A DNA stretch of 64,000 nt from Paraburkholderia hayleyella. Lineage in GTDB: Bacteria; Pseudomonadota; Gammaproteobacteria; Burkholderiales; Burkholderiaceae. The notes under the pieces are model-generated. The model was not told where the DNA came from. It saw only the letters and a list, made by a program, of their open reading frames with translations, and did not search any database. The translations under genes and the position numbers were made by a program. The stretch lies in contig NZ_QPES01000001.1 of assembly GCF_009455685.1 (NCBI RefSeq), forward strand, positions 2,790,001-2,854,000. Reading direction: 5' to 3'. Below are positions 35,063 through 43,376 of this stretch, in pieces (position 1 is the stretch's first letter; each line of letters opens with the position of its first letter).

Positions 35063-36028
35063 TCACGCAAGAAATGCGCCGAAGCGCGCCAGATCAACAT
35101 TGCCGCCGCTCACCAGCACGCCGACGCGCTTGCCCTGCACCGGAACCAGGCCATTGAATAACGCCGCCGCACCCAGACAACCCGTGGGCTCGACCACCAT
35201 TTTCATGCGCTGTGCGAAAAAGCGCATCGTCTCAACCAGTTGCACGTCGCTGACCGTCACAATCTGCTCAACCAGACGCTGAATCAACGCAAACGTATAC
35301 CGTCCCAGATGCGTTGAGGCAGCACCATCCGCGATGGTATGCGGGGTCTCGATGTGAACGATCTCGCCACGCGCCAGCGATTGCTGGCCATCGTTGCCTG
35401 CTTCCGGCTCGACACCGATCACCCGGCATTCGGGGCTGAGCGCGGCCGCTGCGAGCGCGCTACCCGCAATCAAACCACCCCCGCCCAGACAGACGAACAG
35501 CAAATCAAGTGGCCCCAGTTCATCAAATAATTCTCTGGCGGCCGTGCCTTGCCCCGCGATGACATGAGGATGGTCATAGGGCGGAATCAGCGTCATGCCA
35601 CGGGTTCGTGCGAGATGCTCGCCAATTGCCTCGCGGTCTTCGGTATAACGGTCGTAGAACACCACCTCGCCGCCATATTCTTGCGTCGCAGCGACTTTGG
35701 CGGCAGGCGCGTCACGCGGCATGATGATCGTCGCGTGAATGCCTGCTAGTTGCGCCGATAGCGCGATCGCCTGCGCATGATTACCCGACGAATAGGTCAG
35801 CACTCCCGCCGCCCGCTGGGTTGCATCGAACTGCGCGAGCGCGTTATACGCTCCGCGAAACTTGAACGCGCCCATGCGCTGAAAATTCTCGCATTTAAAA
35901 AAAACGGTGGCACCCGTGCGGGCATCGGCCGTGCGGGAAGTCAGGATGGGAGTGCGATGCGCAACGCGCTCCAGGCGTGCGGAGGCCGCGCGGATATCGT
36001 CGAATGTGGGAGCAGGAAGGACGGACAT
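35063..36028 (-). CDS. PLP-dependent threonine/serine dehydratase-like enzyme
   Basis: A 321-residue fold-type II PLP enzyme. The cofactor lysine is Lys56 in MGAFKFRGAYNAL. SSGNHAQAIALSAQLAG binds PLP phosphate and substrate, and CLGGGGLIAGSALAA is the glycine loop. The C-terminal ACT-like regulatory domain of biosynthetic IlvA is absent, favouring a catabolic threonine/serine dehydratase or serine/3-hydroxyaspartate-type enzyme. The sequence alone does not decide between these. Confidence 0.88.
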   Translation of the reverse strand: MSVLPAPTFDDIRAASARLERVAHRTPILTSRTADARTGATVFFKCENFQRMGAFKFRGAYNALAQFDATQRAAGVLTYSSGNHAQAIALSAQLAGIHATIIMPRDAPAAKVAATQEYGGEVVFYDRYTEDREAIGEHLARTRGMTLIPPYDHPHVIAGQGTAARELFDELGPLDLLFVCLGGGGLIAGSALAAAALSPECRVIGVEPEAGNDGQQSLARGEIVHIETPHTIADGAASTHLGRYTFALIQRLVEQIVTVSDVQLVETMRFFAQRMKMVVEPTGCLGAAALFNGLVPVQGKRVGVLVSGGNVDLARFGAFLA

Positions 36029-36127
36029 CGGTGGCAGACTCCAGAGCGGGGATCACGCATTCTCCCAGCTTCAGTTACGCCTGAACATACCACTGGGACG
36101 CCACCCGCTCTTTGCCAAGACGTCGTT

Positions 36128-36439
36128 TCAGCGACGGTAATAGTCGCGGCGGTAATACCCGTGACCGTAATAACCGTGGCTGTAATAGTCATGAGCGTAA
36201 TAGCCGCGCCGCCAGTACGGGCGGCCATAGCCATAATAACCACCGACTACGACGGGAGGCGGCGCATAGACAACCGGCGGAGGCGGGGCGTAATACACCC
36301 GCGGCGGTGGAGCATAGACTGGGTAAGCGGGTGCAAATGGCAAGCCAATCCCGATATCAAGGGATACATGGGCCTGCGCCGTGCTGACAAGGCTTGCGCC
36401 AAGCATCGAGGCAACGAAATACGGGACGAGCTTTCTCAC
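36128..36439 (-). CDS. Small exported Pro/Tyr/Gly-rich protein (PXPV-type)
   Basis: 103 residues. A signal peptide (MRKLVPYFVASMLGASLVSTAQA) is followed by a low-complexity mature part with repeated YAPPP/VVYAPPP blocks, then tandem GYY/DYY-x-HG/RR units. Small proteins of this composition are common in Burkholderia and are thought to be envelope-associated. No function is known. It has its own gap upstream on the minus strand, with a GGAG ribosome site a few bases before the ATG. Confidence 0.7.
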   Translation of the reverse strand: MRKLVPYFVASMLGASLVSTAQAHVSLDIGIGLPFAPAYPVYAPPPRVYYAPPPPVVYAPPPVVVGGYYGYGRPYWRRGYYAHDYYSHGYYGHGYYRRDYYRR

Positions 36440-36581
36440 TTCAATTCTCCTGGCAGCCCAGCCATCGGGCTGAACTGCATAATGGGTGTTTTTCCATAGT
36501 CAAATGTATCGGAAATCATAGATATGTCGACGCGAAAATTTGTTGCAAATTGCAAACGCATGACTCACTGGAAGTGTCACT

Positions 36582-36881
36582 TCATGCCTCAAACCCTTTC
36601 TCCCCCGTGACATCAAAAGCTAGCAAACCATATCGCCCCCTTGGAACACTAGCCAGGTAATCCTCCGCCATCAAGCCTATATCGCCAGAACACAGACGTA
36701 TCCTGGGGCTATCCGGGTAATTTTTCATTACATAATCGCGCGCTGCAACCCCACGGCGCAAGGCACGGAACAACGTCCTTAAACGAATAGGCGACGTGCC
36801 AGCCGAAATGCAGCGCCCTCTCCTTGATACATCAACGTTTATCAATATGTCCGAACTCACGCGGCCCCGACTCGGTTTCAT
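36582..36881 (-). other. Open frame of uncertain status in the 36440-36846 gap
   Basis: The minus strand keeps a 99-codon frame ending in VPRGRYGLLAFDVTGEKGFEA that does not resemble a shadow of a neighbour. Its 5' part overlaps the start of the DUF2520 gene on the other strand. It could be a small unknown gene or a remnant. The local base composition is less GC-rich than the flanks. Confidence 0.25.
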
Positions 36882-37797
36882 TGGCGCAGGCCGGGTCGCA
36901 CATTGCCTCGCGCCCGCATTTGCCCGCGCAGGCTATCCAGTCACCGCCATCGCCAGCCGCACTTATGAAAACGCAGCCCGTCTCGCCAGCCAGATCAAAC
37001 AGTGCGCGGCCTATGCCCAACCGCAGCAGGTCGTCGATGCCGCGGACCTCGTTTTTCTCACCACGCCCGACGCCCAGATTGGCCCAACCGCCGACACCCT
37101 ACGTTTCTACGGCTTGGGCCCGCATGGGCGGCGCGCCCAGGCGCTAGTGCATTGCAGCGGCGCCTCGCCCGTCAGCCTGCTCGACACCGCCCGTCATCAA
37201 GGTGCGGCCACCGGCGGCTTTCATCCACTCTATCTATTCGGCGGCAGCAGCGCCGATGTCGAACGTATCGCCGGATGCTCCGTTACGCTCGAAGCGCACG
37301 GCGTGCTAAAAGAAACGCTGATCGCCCTGACCACCGCACTGGGTTGTTACCCGCTCTCCATTCCACCGGGCGAGCGCATGCTGTATCACGCCGCCGCCCA
37401 CTACGCTGCGAGTTTCGCCCTCTGTGGCCTCGCGGAATGCATCCACCTGTGGCGCACCCTCGGATTCAGCCAGAGCGATGCTTTGCGCGCGCTCTTGCCC
37501 ATGCTTGCGGGCACACTCGAAACCGCCCGCGATCAAGGATTGGCTCATGCGCTAGCCGGGCCGGTGTCGCGGGGCGACGCCGAGGTCGTGCAGGCACAGC
37601 TGGCTTTGCTGGAGCAACGCGGCGGCGATCACGCTGCGCTCTATGGCCTGCTGAGCCGCCGCGCCGTCGAACTCGCCCGCGAACGAGCCGTGCCGCCCGT
37701 CGCCATCGACGTCATTGCGCAGATCGTCGAAACATCACTTGACCGCTCACTCGCTCAAGCGCGCGATATTGTCCCTGCAGGTACAAGCGACAAGTAA
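36847..37797 (+). CDS. Rossmann-fold protein with DUF2520 C-terminal domain
   Basis: About 316 residues. The NAD(P)-binding motif GFIGAGRVAHCLAPAFARAG is near residue 10. The fold recalls pyrroline-5-carboxylate reductase and F420-dependent oxidoreductases. The C-terminal helical DUF2520 part includes the conserved YHAAAHYAASFALCGLAE. No reaction is established for the family. ATG 36847 is preferred (MSELTRPRLGF); an in-frame ATG at 36796 would add 17 atypical residues. Confidence 0.8.
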   Translation: MSELTRPRLGFIGAGRVAHCLAPAFARAGYPVTAIASRTYENAARLASQIKQCAAYAQPQQVVDAADLVFLTTPDAQIGPTADTLRFYGLGPHGRRAQALVHCSGASPVSLLDTARHQGAATGGFHPLYLFGGSSADVERIAGCSVTLEAHGVLKETLIALTTALGCYPLSIPPGERMLYHAAAHYAASFALCGLAECIHLWRTLGFSQSDALRALLPMLAGTLETARDQGLAHALAGPVSRGDAEVVQAQLALLEQRGGDHAALYGLLSRRAVELARERAVPPVAIDVIAQIVETSLDRSLAQARDIVPAGTSDK

Positions 37798-38001
37798 GCC
37801 GTGATAATGTGACGCCGCACGCAGCCCGTTACCACTCAAGATCGTGGCTTAGCCGTAGCAGCAACCCGCAAGTTCTTTTCCTTGACACGATCAGTTGTAG
37901 TTGCTGTGTAGTGGGATATGGGATAGCGCGAGGGGATAGCGCGAGATCGTGTCTCATCAATGGACTGGTTCCGGATATTTTTCTGAAAGAAAGGACACGA
38001 G

Positions 38002-38565
38002 ATGTTCGGCGAAATCGCCCATTTTTTGCTTAATACGGTTTTCACCCTGTTTGGCGCGGCGCTCTTGCTGCGTGCATGGCTACAAGTCGTGCGCATGCCG
38101 CCCTACAACCCCGTGACAAGCACCGTGCTGCAAGTCACGAACTGGCTTGTGCTGCCGCTGCGGCGTGCTATTCCCGGCACCCGGGGCATCGACTGGGCGA
38201 CGATTGTCGCCGCGCTGCTGACCGCATTCATTTATGGTCTGGCGATGGTCGCCGTTACCGGCATGGATCCATTTGGCCAGTTGCCAATGCTACTCATCAT
38301 CGCGTTTTTGACCGTGATCCGATGGGCGCTGAATCTGGTCATCTGGCTGACTATCCTGATGGCGTTGCTATCGTGGCTCAATCCGCGCTCGCCCGCGATG
38401 CCGATTCTTTACCAGTTGACGGCACCCTTGCTCAATCCGCTGCGACGCGTGCTACCGCAACTCGGCGGAATCGACCTGTCGCCAATTGTGCTCTTTGTCA
38501 TCGTGCAGGTACTGCTCATGGTGGTCGCACGAGCGGGTATGTCGATAGCAAGTTTTGGCATTTAG
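38002..38565 (+). CDS. YggT-family membrane protein
   Basis: A 187-residue inner-membrane protein with two tandem YGGT repeats, each with paired hydrophobic segments. The first covers about residues 8-90 (FGAALLLRAWLQVVRMPPYNP, PLRRAIPG), the second about 100-185 (WLNPRSPAMPILYQLTAPLLNPLRRVLP). AAGAAAGGAC at about 37989-37998 provides a ribosome site. The function is unclear; relatives are linked to osmotic tolerance or division. It precedes the tRNA-Gly gene. Confidence 0.85.
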   Translation: MFGEIAHFLLNTVFTLFGAALLLRAWLQVVRMPPYNPVTSTVLQVTNWLVLPLRRAIPGTRGIDWATIVAALLTAFIYGLAMVAVTGMDPFGQLPMLLIIAFLTVIRWALNLVIWLTILMALLSWLNPRSPAMPILYQLTAPLLNPLRRVLPQLGGIDLSPIVLFVIVQVLLMVVARAGMSIASFGI

Positions 38566-38812
38566 GGAAGTGGCGAATGGGTGAGGCCGACGATATCAAA
38601 ACAGGATGTCTGGCCTCACGGTATGGCTAACTGTTCGAAAATCGGGTGTGAAGGCATCTACGTTACATATTGATATTGACGGGCCCATGCTGTTTTATGT
38701 GTCCCACCGATCTCACCGGCCCCGGTTTGCTCGAAGAGTTCAAACATTTTTCTCCTTGCACACACCACCCGCTCCCCCAACGCATCGAAACCCCTGTAAA
38801 ATAGAGGGCTAC

Positions 38813-38886
38813 GCGGGCGTCGTATAATGGTAATACCCTAGCTTCCCAAGCTAGAGCCGTGGGTTCGATTCCCATCGCCCGCTCCA
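38813..38886 (+). tRNA. tRNA-Gly (anticodon CCC)
   Basis: A 74-base cloverleaf including an encoded CCA. The acceptor stem is GCGGGCG / CGCCCGC. The anticodon stem CTAGC / GCTAG holds the loop TTCCCAA with anticodon CCC (reads GGG). The T arm contains GGTTCGATTCC. A TAAAAT -10-like box lies at 38797-38802. A decayed integrase fragment begins about 30 bases after the 3' end, so this gene is the likely attachment site of the island to the right. Confidence 0.95.
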
Positions 38887-38916
38887 GTACCCCACCATTC
38901 CATCGTATTCCCGTGA

Positions 38917-39156
38917 CTTCTGTATCCGGTTGAATCCATCCGCAGTACTAAAGCTGCTGGTAAACCTGACGATGTCCGTGACACCCTCGGCCTGTGCCTG
39001 CGTGTCAGCCGCAAAGAGGGCTGGGCATTTCGGCTACTAATTACTAATGGGCGGATAAGCAAAGGCCTATCTCACCCGCTGGCAACCATGCCTGCTGCGC
39101 CCACGCTCAATACGCGCCTTGCGCAGAGGTTCTCGCATGCCAAAGCGGGCCATTAA
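38917..39156 (+). pseudogene. Remnant of a tRNA-targeting tyrosine integrase N-terminus
   Basis: An open stretch of 80 codons without a proper start reads IRSTKAAGKPDDVRDTLGLC, then LRVSRKEGWAFRLLITNGR, then ISKGLSHPLATM. This follows the pattern of the P4-type integrase N-terminal domain (DUF4102: IR-AKP--KPYKL-D--GLYLRV-P-G-K-W-FRY). The catalytic core is absent. Its position right after a tRNA 3' end supports the reading. Similarity was judged by eye, so it needs a profile search. Confidence 0.5.
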
Positions 39157-39235
39157 TGGCCCGCCGGGTCAAAAATGACTCGCTTTTTAATTCTTCATTT
39201 TCAATGACTTAAAAATATTCAGGCCATTAATGGCC
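39147..39235. repeat. Pair of GGCCATTAATGGCC palindromes
   Basis: A perfect 16-base palindrome (GGGCCATTAATGGCCC) at 39147-39162 and a second copy of its inner 14 bases at 39222-39235, 75 bases apart. They lie between the integrase remnant and the hcp promoter. They could be operator sites or scars of island rearrangement. Confidence 0.6.
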
Positions 39236-39355
39236 CGAATCCAGCTGAAGAAAAGCATTTTCGCGCGGGTCAACCGTATGCGGCATAGCGCCTTCAATCA
39301 GAAAATATCGATAAGTCCATGTTTTTATTGAGAATAATCAGCTCTCAAGAAAATA

Positions 39356-39371
39356 TGGCACAACGTTTGCT
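39356..39371 (+). promoter_or_regulatory. Sigma-54 (-24/-12) promoter of hcp
   Basis: TGGCAC at 39356-39361, a five-base spacer and TTGCT at 39367-39371 match the sigma-54 consensus TGGCAC-N5-TTGCW exactly, 73 bases before the hcp ATG. Activation needs a bacterial enhancer-binding protein. One of the right type (VasH) is encoded at 59441-61021. Sigma-54 control of hcp by VasH is established in Vibrio cholerae. Confidence 0.82.
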
Positions 39372-39443
39372 TTAAGACCCTTTGTCATCACCGATGGCAC
39401 GCAGCCCTCCGGGCTCCACGTCAACGATACAAGGAAGCAAGCC

Positions 39444-39962
39444 ATGCCAACTCCCGCCTATATCAGCATCCAGGGCAAGACCCAAGGCAACATCACCCAA
39501 GGCGCCTTTACCGCCGACTCCGTGGGCAACGTCTTCGTCGAAGGCCACGAAGACCAGATCCTCGTCCAGGAAATCGAGCACCTCATCGCCACGCCCACCG
39601 ATCCGCAGAGCGGCCAGCCTTCCGGCCAGCGCGTACACAAGCCGTTCACCTTCACCGCCTCGCTGAACAAGGCGACCCCGTTGCTATACCAGGCCCTGGC
39701 CTCCGGTGAAATGCTCCCCGAAGTGGAAGTGAAGTGGTACCGCACCTCCACCGAAGGCAAGCAGGAGCATTTCTTCACCACCAAGCTCGAAGATGCCACC
39801 ATCGTCAACATCAATACCCAACTGCCCCACGCGCAAGACCTGAGCAAGGCCGAGTACACCCAGCTCATCAAGGTCGCCATGGCCTACCGCAAGATCACCT
39901 GGACTCACGCCATTGCCGGCACCGAAGCCTCCGACGACTGGCGCAAGCCGCAGGAATCCTGA
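39444..39962 (+). CDS. hcp: T6SS tube protein Hcp
   Basis: A 172-residue Hcp family protein forming the hexameric rings of the type VI inner tube and carrying small effectors. It starts MPTPAYISIQGKTQGNITQG and contains the family's EGHEDQILVQEIEHLI and HKPFTFTASLNKATPLLYQALASGE. Length is normal for the family. It is an isolated copy, opposite in strand to the T6SS operon and separated from it by IS elements and rhs genes. It has its own sigma-54 promoter. Confidence 0.94.
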   Translation: MPTPAYISIQGKTQGNITQGAFTADSVGNVFVEGHEDQILVQEIEHLIATPTDPQSGQPSGQRVHKPFTFTASLNKATPLLYQALASGEMLPEVEVKWYRTSTEGKQEHFFTTKLEDATIVNINTQLPHAQDLSKAEYTQLIKVAMAYRKITWTHAIAGTEASDDWRKPQES

Positions 39963-40229
39963 GCCCCCGACACATCGGGTGACCGGCGCAGCGCGCTGGT
40001 CATGCCTGCCACGACGTGATCGTGGCCGACATGACATGTGCCCGGCGAGTAACCAGCGCGAAGCAGAGAAGCTGGTCTGCTCATCACTGCCAGCCGCCCC
40101 AAGGTCGAGTTCCCCGACCCGCGGCTGCCAAGCCGACCGCCTGGCGGGAGTCTTACCACCAATGAACGGCTTGAGCACCACTGACCCGCTCCCGGTTTTA
40201 GTCCGGACACAGTTAGAGATTAAAAACTG

Positions 40230-40699
40230 CTGGGTTGTTTCATGCGCCCGTGTGAACTGCCTGGGCGTCAGATAGCCGAGCGAGCTGTGGGGCCGCTCTG
40301 TGTTGTACCCAATTCGGCACGATTCAAGATTCAATCAAGCTCCTCGCATGACGCATGGAGATAAACCCGTGCTCGTTAAGGCATTCATCCCGAAAGCGCC
40401 CGTTGAAACTCTCGATGCAGACATTCTCTACCGGCTTTCCCGGCCGGATGAACGACAGCGCTACACCCACTTCGTAAGCCCATGCATCCAGCACCTTGCC
40501 GGCAAACTCCGGACCGTTGTCGGCTTCGATGGCCGGACATTCCCGGGTGTAGTCATCGAGCACGTTCAGACATCGAATGCGCCGTCATTGCCATCATCCG
40601 GCCAGTCAGTACCTGGTCATCGCCCGTTCGACGCGACTCGTAGCGAAACAGCGAACGCGAAATCCCAACCAGCCCGCAAGCTCGGGTGACACCCATTGC
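40230..40699 (-). pseudogene. Deleted OrfB of the IS407-like element
   Basis: Pieces in different frames: an N-terminal LVGISRSLFRYESRR segment near 40620-40680, then a jump to the integrase core LDDYTRECPAIEADNGPEFA at 40324-40563, and the C-terminal YNTERPHSSLGYLTPRQF before 40310. The first DDE residue region and about 100 codons are missing at the junction near 40565. Confidence 0.8.
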
Positions 40700-40732
40700 G
40701 CATTCAGTCATCAGGATTCGGACCGCCTCGCA

Positions 40733-41011
40733 TTAGACTTGCTGACTTGCTACTTTTCTCGACTGAAGGTCCTTCAGGGAGCAATTGTCGAGCATCGACT
40801 CGGCCAGTAGCCGCTTCAGCTTGCTGTTCTCCTGCTCCAGTTCTTTCAGGCGCTGTGCGTCCGAAACAGTCATGCCGCCGAACTTCGCCTTCCAGTTGTA
40901 GTACGTGGCTTCCGAAATGCCGTACTTGCGGTACAGCTCTGTCGGCTTCAGGCCAGCTTCGGCTTCCTTCAAAACGCCAATGATTTGTTCTTCGTTGAAT
41001 CGCTTCTTCAT
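40733..41011 (-). CDS. IS407-like transposase OrfA
   Basis: 92 codons. The helix-turn-helix protein starts MKKRFNEEQIIGVLKEAEAG and continues YGISEATYYNWKAKFGGM, then a leucine-zipper-like LKELEQENSKLKRLLAE, all diagnostic of IS3-family OrfA. Without a working OrfB it cannot mobilise this copy. Confidence 0.85.
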   Translation of the reverse strand: MKKRFNEEQIIGVLKEAEAGLKPTELYRKYGISEATYYNWKAKFGGMTVSDAQRLKELEQENSKLKRLLAESMLDNCSLKDLQSRKVASQQV

Positions 41012-41072
41012 TGCCGTTCCTCTCCGGAACGGACTTTACACTGTCACCGTACCAAACGCGGGGAGCAGGTCA

Positions 41073-41176
41073 CCTGAAGGCCGTGCTGGTGATCTGTATC
41101 CCGTATCTGTATCCCGTTCGTGCCGATGTTCAGCACCCTGGACCTCAAGGCCGTGGTGATGGTTGTAGTGGTCAAC
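41073..41176. other. Orphan 104-bp spacer between two IS copies
   Basis: A leftover of older island DNA. On the plus strand, an ATG at 41126 opens MFSTLDLKAVVMVVVVN followed by a stop at the next IS edge, as if the start of a small membrane protein gene had been cut off. It also holds a short direct repeat (CTGTATCCCGT). No function can be assigned. Confidence 0.3.
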
Positions 41177-41993
41177 TGATTCCGGACACCTGGTTAAGTT
41201 TTTCTTCCGCGACCGCCGGTGCAACACCGGCATTGAACTGATGCGGTCGAATCCAGTTGTATCGCTGCATCAAATAGAAGCTGATGTCTCGCTGGGCATC
41301 CGAGGATGTCGAGTAACCGGTGCTGGGTACCCATTCTGTTTTCAGGCTGCGAAACAACCGCTCCGTAGGCGCGTTATCCCAACAATTTCCGCGCCGACTC
41401 ATGCTTTGTTGAATCCTGTAGCGCCATAGCCGCTGACGGAACTTCCTGCTGGCGTATTGCCCACCCTGATCGGAGTGAAAGAGCAAATTCGATGGGCGTC
41501 CGCGCTGCTCAAAGGCCATATCCAGCGCTCGCACAACCAAGTCGGCATCAGGGCGCGCCGAAAATGCCCAGCCGACAATACGGCGCGTGAACAGGTCCAA
41601 TACGACCGCCAAATAGTGCCACTGGCCCTGCGCCCACACATAGGTGATGTCGCCACACCAAACCTGGTTTTGCCCCGCGACATCGAACTGCCTGTTCAAC
41701 ACATTCGGAATATCAACACGCTCGATCGTAGCCCGGTTATAGGCATGGCCACCGGGCTGCTTGCAAATCAGTCCGAGCTCATCCATGAGCCGACAGACCT
41801 TAAAGCGGCCAATCGTGGAACCGCGCTCGCGCATCATTTCCATAATGCTGCGGCTACCGGCGGAACTGCGGCTCTCGATGAACAGCTCGTGCACGCGACT
41901 ACGCAAAGCCATACGCTGCGAATCAACACGCTCGCGCCGCTGCCGATACGCGTAATAGCAAGAACGCGGCACGTCGAACAGAGCACACAGCAA
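41172..41993 (-). CDS. IS3-family transposase OrfB (DDE integrase)
   Basis: 273 codons. DDE motif regions are visible: WCGDITYVWAQGQWHYLAVV, LLFHSDQGGQYAS, and NCWDNAPTERLFRSLKTE. The HTH_21 part (RSSAGSRSIMEMMRERG) precedes them. The reading frame runs through the terminal repeat to a stop just outside the element. It is normally made as an OrfAB fusion, which the OrfA nonsense codon would block here. Confidence 0.88.
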   Translation of the reverse strand: MLCALFDVPRSCYYAYRQRRERVDSQRMALRSRVHELFIESRSSAGSRSIMEMMRERGSTIGRFKVCRLMDELGLICKQPGGHAYNRATIERVDIPNVLNRQFDVAGQNQVWCGDITYVWAQGQWHYLAVVLDLFTRRIVGWAFSARPDADLVVRALDMAFEQRGRPSNLLFHSDQGGQYASRKFRQRLWRYRIQQSMSRRGNCWDNAPTERLFRSLKTEWVPSTGYSTSSDAQRDISFYLMQRYNWIRPHQFNAGVAPAVAEEKLNQVSGIS

Positions 41994-42385
41994 GGCGACG
42001 GATTCATTGCCGCCGATCTGATCGATTATTTCGTACGTTCGATCCCTTCCGACATGAGCAGCGCAGTAGCTTTTTTTAAAATGCTCTTCTCCCGCTCGAG
42101 TCGCTCGACCCGCGCCTCAAGCTCTTGAATCCGTTATTGCTCCAGTGTCATCGCCGGGCTCTGTGGCGTGACGCCACGCCGCTCGTCATGCAGTTGCTGG
42201 ACCCAGCGACGCAGGACCGATTCCGCGATGCCCACGGAACGACTCGCATCCGCGTGATTGTAGTTCTGGTCAAGAACCAGGGACGCAGCACTGCGCTTGA
42301 AATCAGGAGAAAACGATCGACGTTGCTTGCTCATCAGACACCTCGTTATGGCGAGCATTCTCGCCTAAATTGGTGTCCGGCTTCA
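41177..42385 (-). mobile_element. IS3-family element, about 1.21 kb, with a nonsense codon in orfA
   Basis: Termini are TGATTCCGGACACCTGG at 41177 and, on the other strand, TGAAGCCGGACACCAA ending at 42385. It contains an orfA/orfB pair with an A6 slippery run near 42075 for the usual frameshift. No flanking target duplication is found. Its insertion cut another IS3-type orfB, whose remnant continues at 42386. Confidence 0.8.
42026..42334 (-). pseudogene. OrfA of the IS3 element, broken by a stop codon
   Basis: The frame starts MSKQRRSFSPDFKRSAASLV and continues to MTLEQ, then meets TAA near 42134. Past that stop the same frame reads on as RIQELEARVERLEREKSI with LKKATALLMSEGIERTK, the ordinary coiled-coil end of this OrfA type. 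A single substitution thus probably inactivated the copy. Confidence 0.8.
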
Positions 42386-42620
42386 TTAGGCCACTACAGG
42401 CTACCCATTCCAGGGAGGCGAACTCGACGGATTCCCTTGTTTTCCAAGGCGCTCGCCGGTGAATCAGTTCCGTTTTGTATAGACCATTGATCGTTTCCGC
42501 CAGAGCATTGTCATAGCTGTCGCCGCGGCTGCCGGCCGATGGCTCTGCCCGCTTCGGCAAGTCGCTCGGTGTACCGAATAGAAACATACTGGGCGGATTC
42601 AACCGGTCGTCGCAACACCT
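42386..42620 (-). pseudogene. Fragment of a third IS3-type OrfB
   Basis: The piece GDSYDNALAETINGLYKTEL with IHRRAPWKTRESVEFASLEW is the C-terminal DDE region of an IS3-family OrfB. Upstream, YVSIRYTERLAEAG continues it in another frame, so it is frameshifted as well as truncated at 42386 by the neighbouring IS. Confidence 0.8.
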
Positions 42621-42639
42621 TTAACGGAGGAGGTGTTGC

Positions 42640-43342
42640 ATGGTGCGAAGTGCAAAGGAGGTATATCGGTTGACAGGGCGAGCAGCAATATACTCGCCGG
42701 GCGCACCCTCACTTGGACCTGAGATCGAGCGTCGATTTTGGCAACAGATTGCGACCGGCATCACAAGCGAGAAAGCCGCGGAGGCGGTCGACGCATCTCA
42801 AGCGGTGGGCTCGCGCTGGTTCCGCTATCGTGGCTGAATGCCACTATTCATGTCGAAACCTATCGCAGGTCGATACTTGTCGTTCACTGAGCGAGAAGAG
42901 ATTGCATTGCTTTCTGCACAGGGTCTCGGCGTGCGCGAGATCGCCCGGCGGATCGCACGGAGTCCATCAACTGTGTCACGAGAGCTTACGCGCAACGCGG
43001 CGACACGTAGTGGATGCCTCGAGTATCGGGCTTCGGTCGCGCAGTGGAAGGCCGAACGGTTCGCTAACAGACCAAAGCCGGCGAAGCTGGCGACTAATTC
43101 GCGGCTGCGTCAATATGTACAGGAGCGCTTGGAGGGCAGCGTACACGACGCCGATGGTCGAGAAATTGCCGGGCCCAGCCAGGGCCGTTCAAGGGGCGAA
43201 ATAAACCACATCGCGGTGACCGAAAGTGGGTCAACGGCTGGTCACCGGAACAAATCGCTAATCGCTTGCAGGTAGATTTCCCGAATGATGAATCTATGCG
43301 CCTCTCTCACGAAGCGATCTATCAAGCGCTTTATATCGGTAA
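42640..43342 (+). pseudogene. IS30-family transposase remnant
   Basis: Three pieces in sequence: a start segment (MVRSAKEVYRLTGR...VGSRWFRYRG, then a stop), the HTH region GRYLSFTEREEIALLSAQGL with VREIARRIARSPSTVSRELT, and, after a frameshift near 43200, VNGWSPEQIANRLQVDFPND with ESMRLSHEAIYQALYI. The catalytic core is missing because the next IS starts at 43343. A hairpin built on GCAACACCT/AGGTGTTGC lies just before the start. Confidence 0.82.
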
Positions 43343-43376
43343 TGCCCCCGTTTTCCAAGGCAGGCAGAAGTAGAAA

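Larger units (their letters stand above)
40182..41072 (-). mobile_element. Decayed IS407-like element (IS3 family)
   Basis: The termini match as imperfect inverted repeats: TGACCCGCTCCC at 40182 and, on the other strand, TGACCTGCTCCCC ending at 41072. The 891 bases are short for a complete IS407-group element (about 1.2 kb). OrfA looks whole, but orfB has an internal deletion and frameshifts. No target duplication is seen at the flanks. Confidence 0.75.

Noticed and set aside
40182..41072. Target-site duplication of the IS407-like copy
   Set aside because: The four flanking bases differ (CCAC versus CCTG), so none can be claimed.
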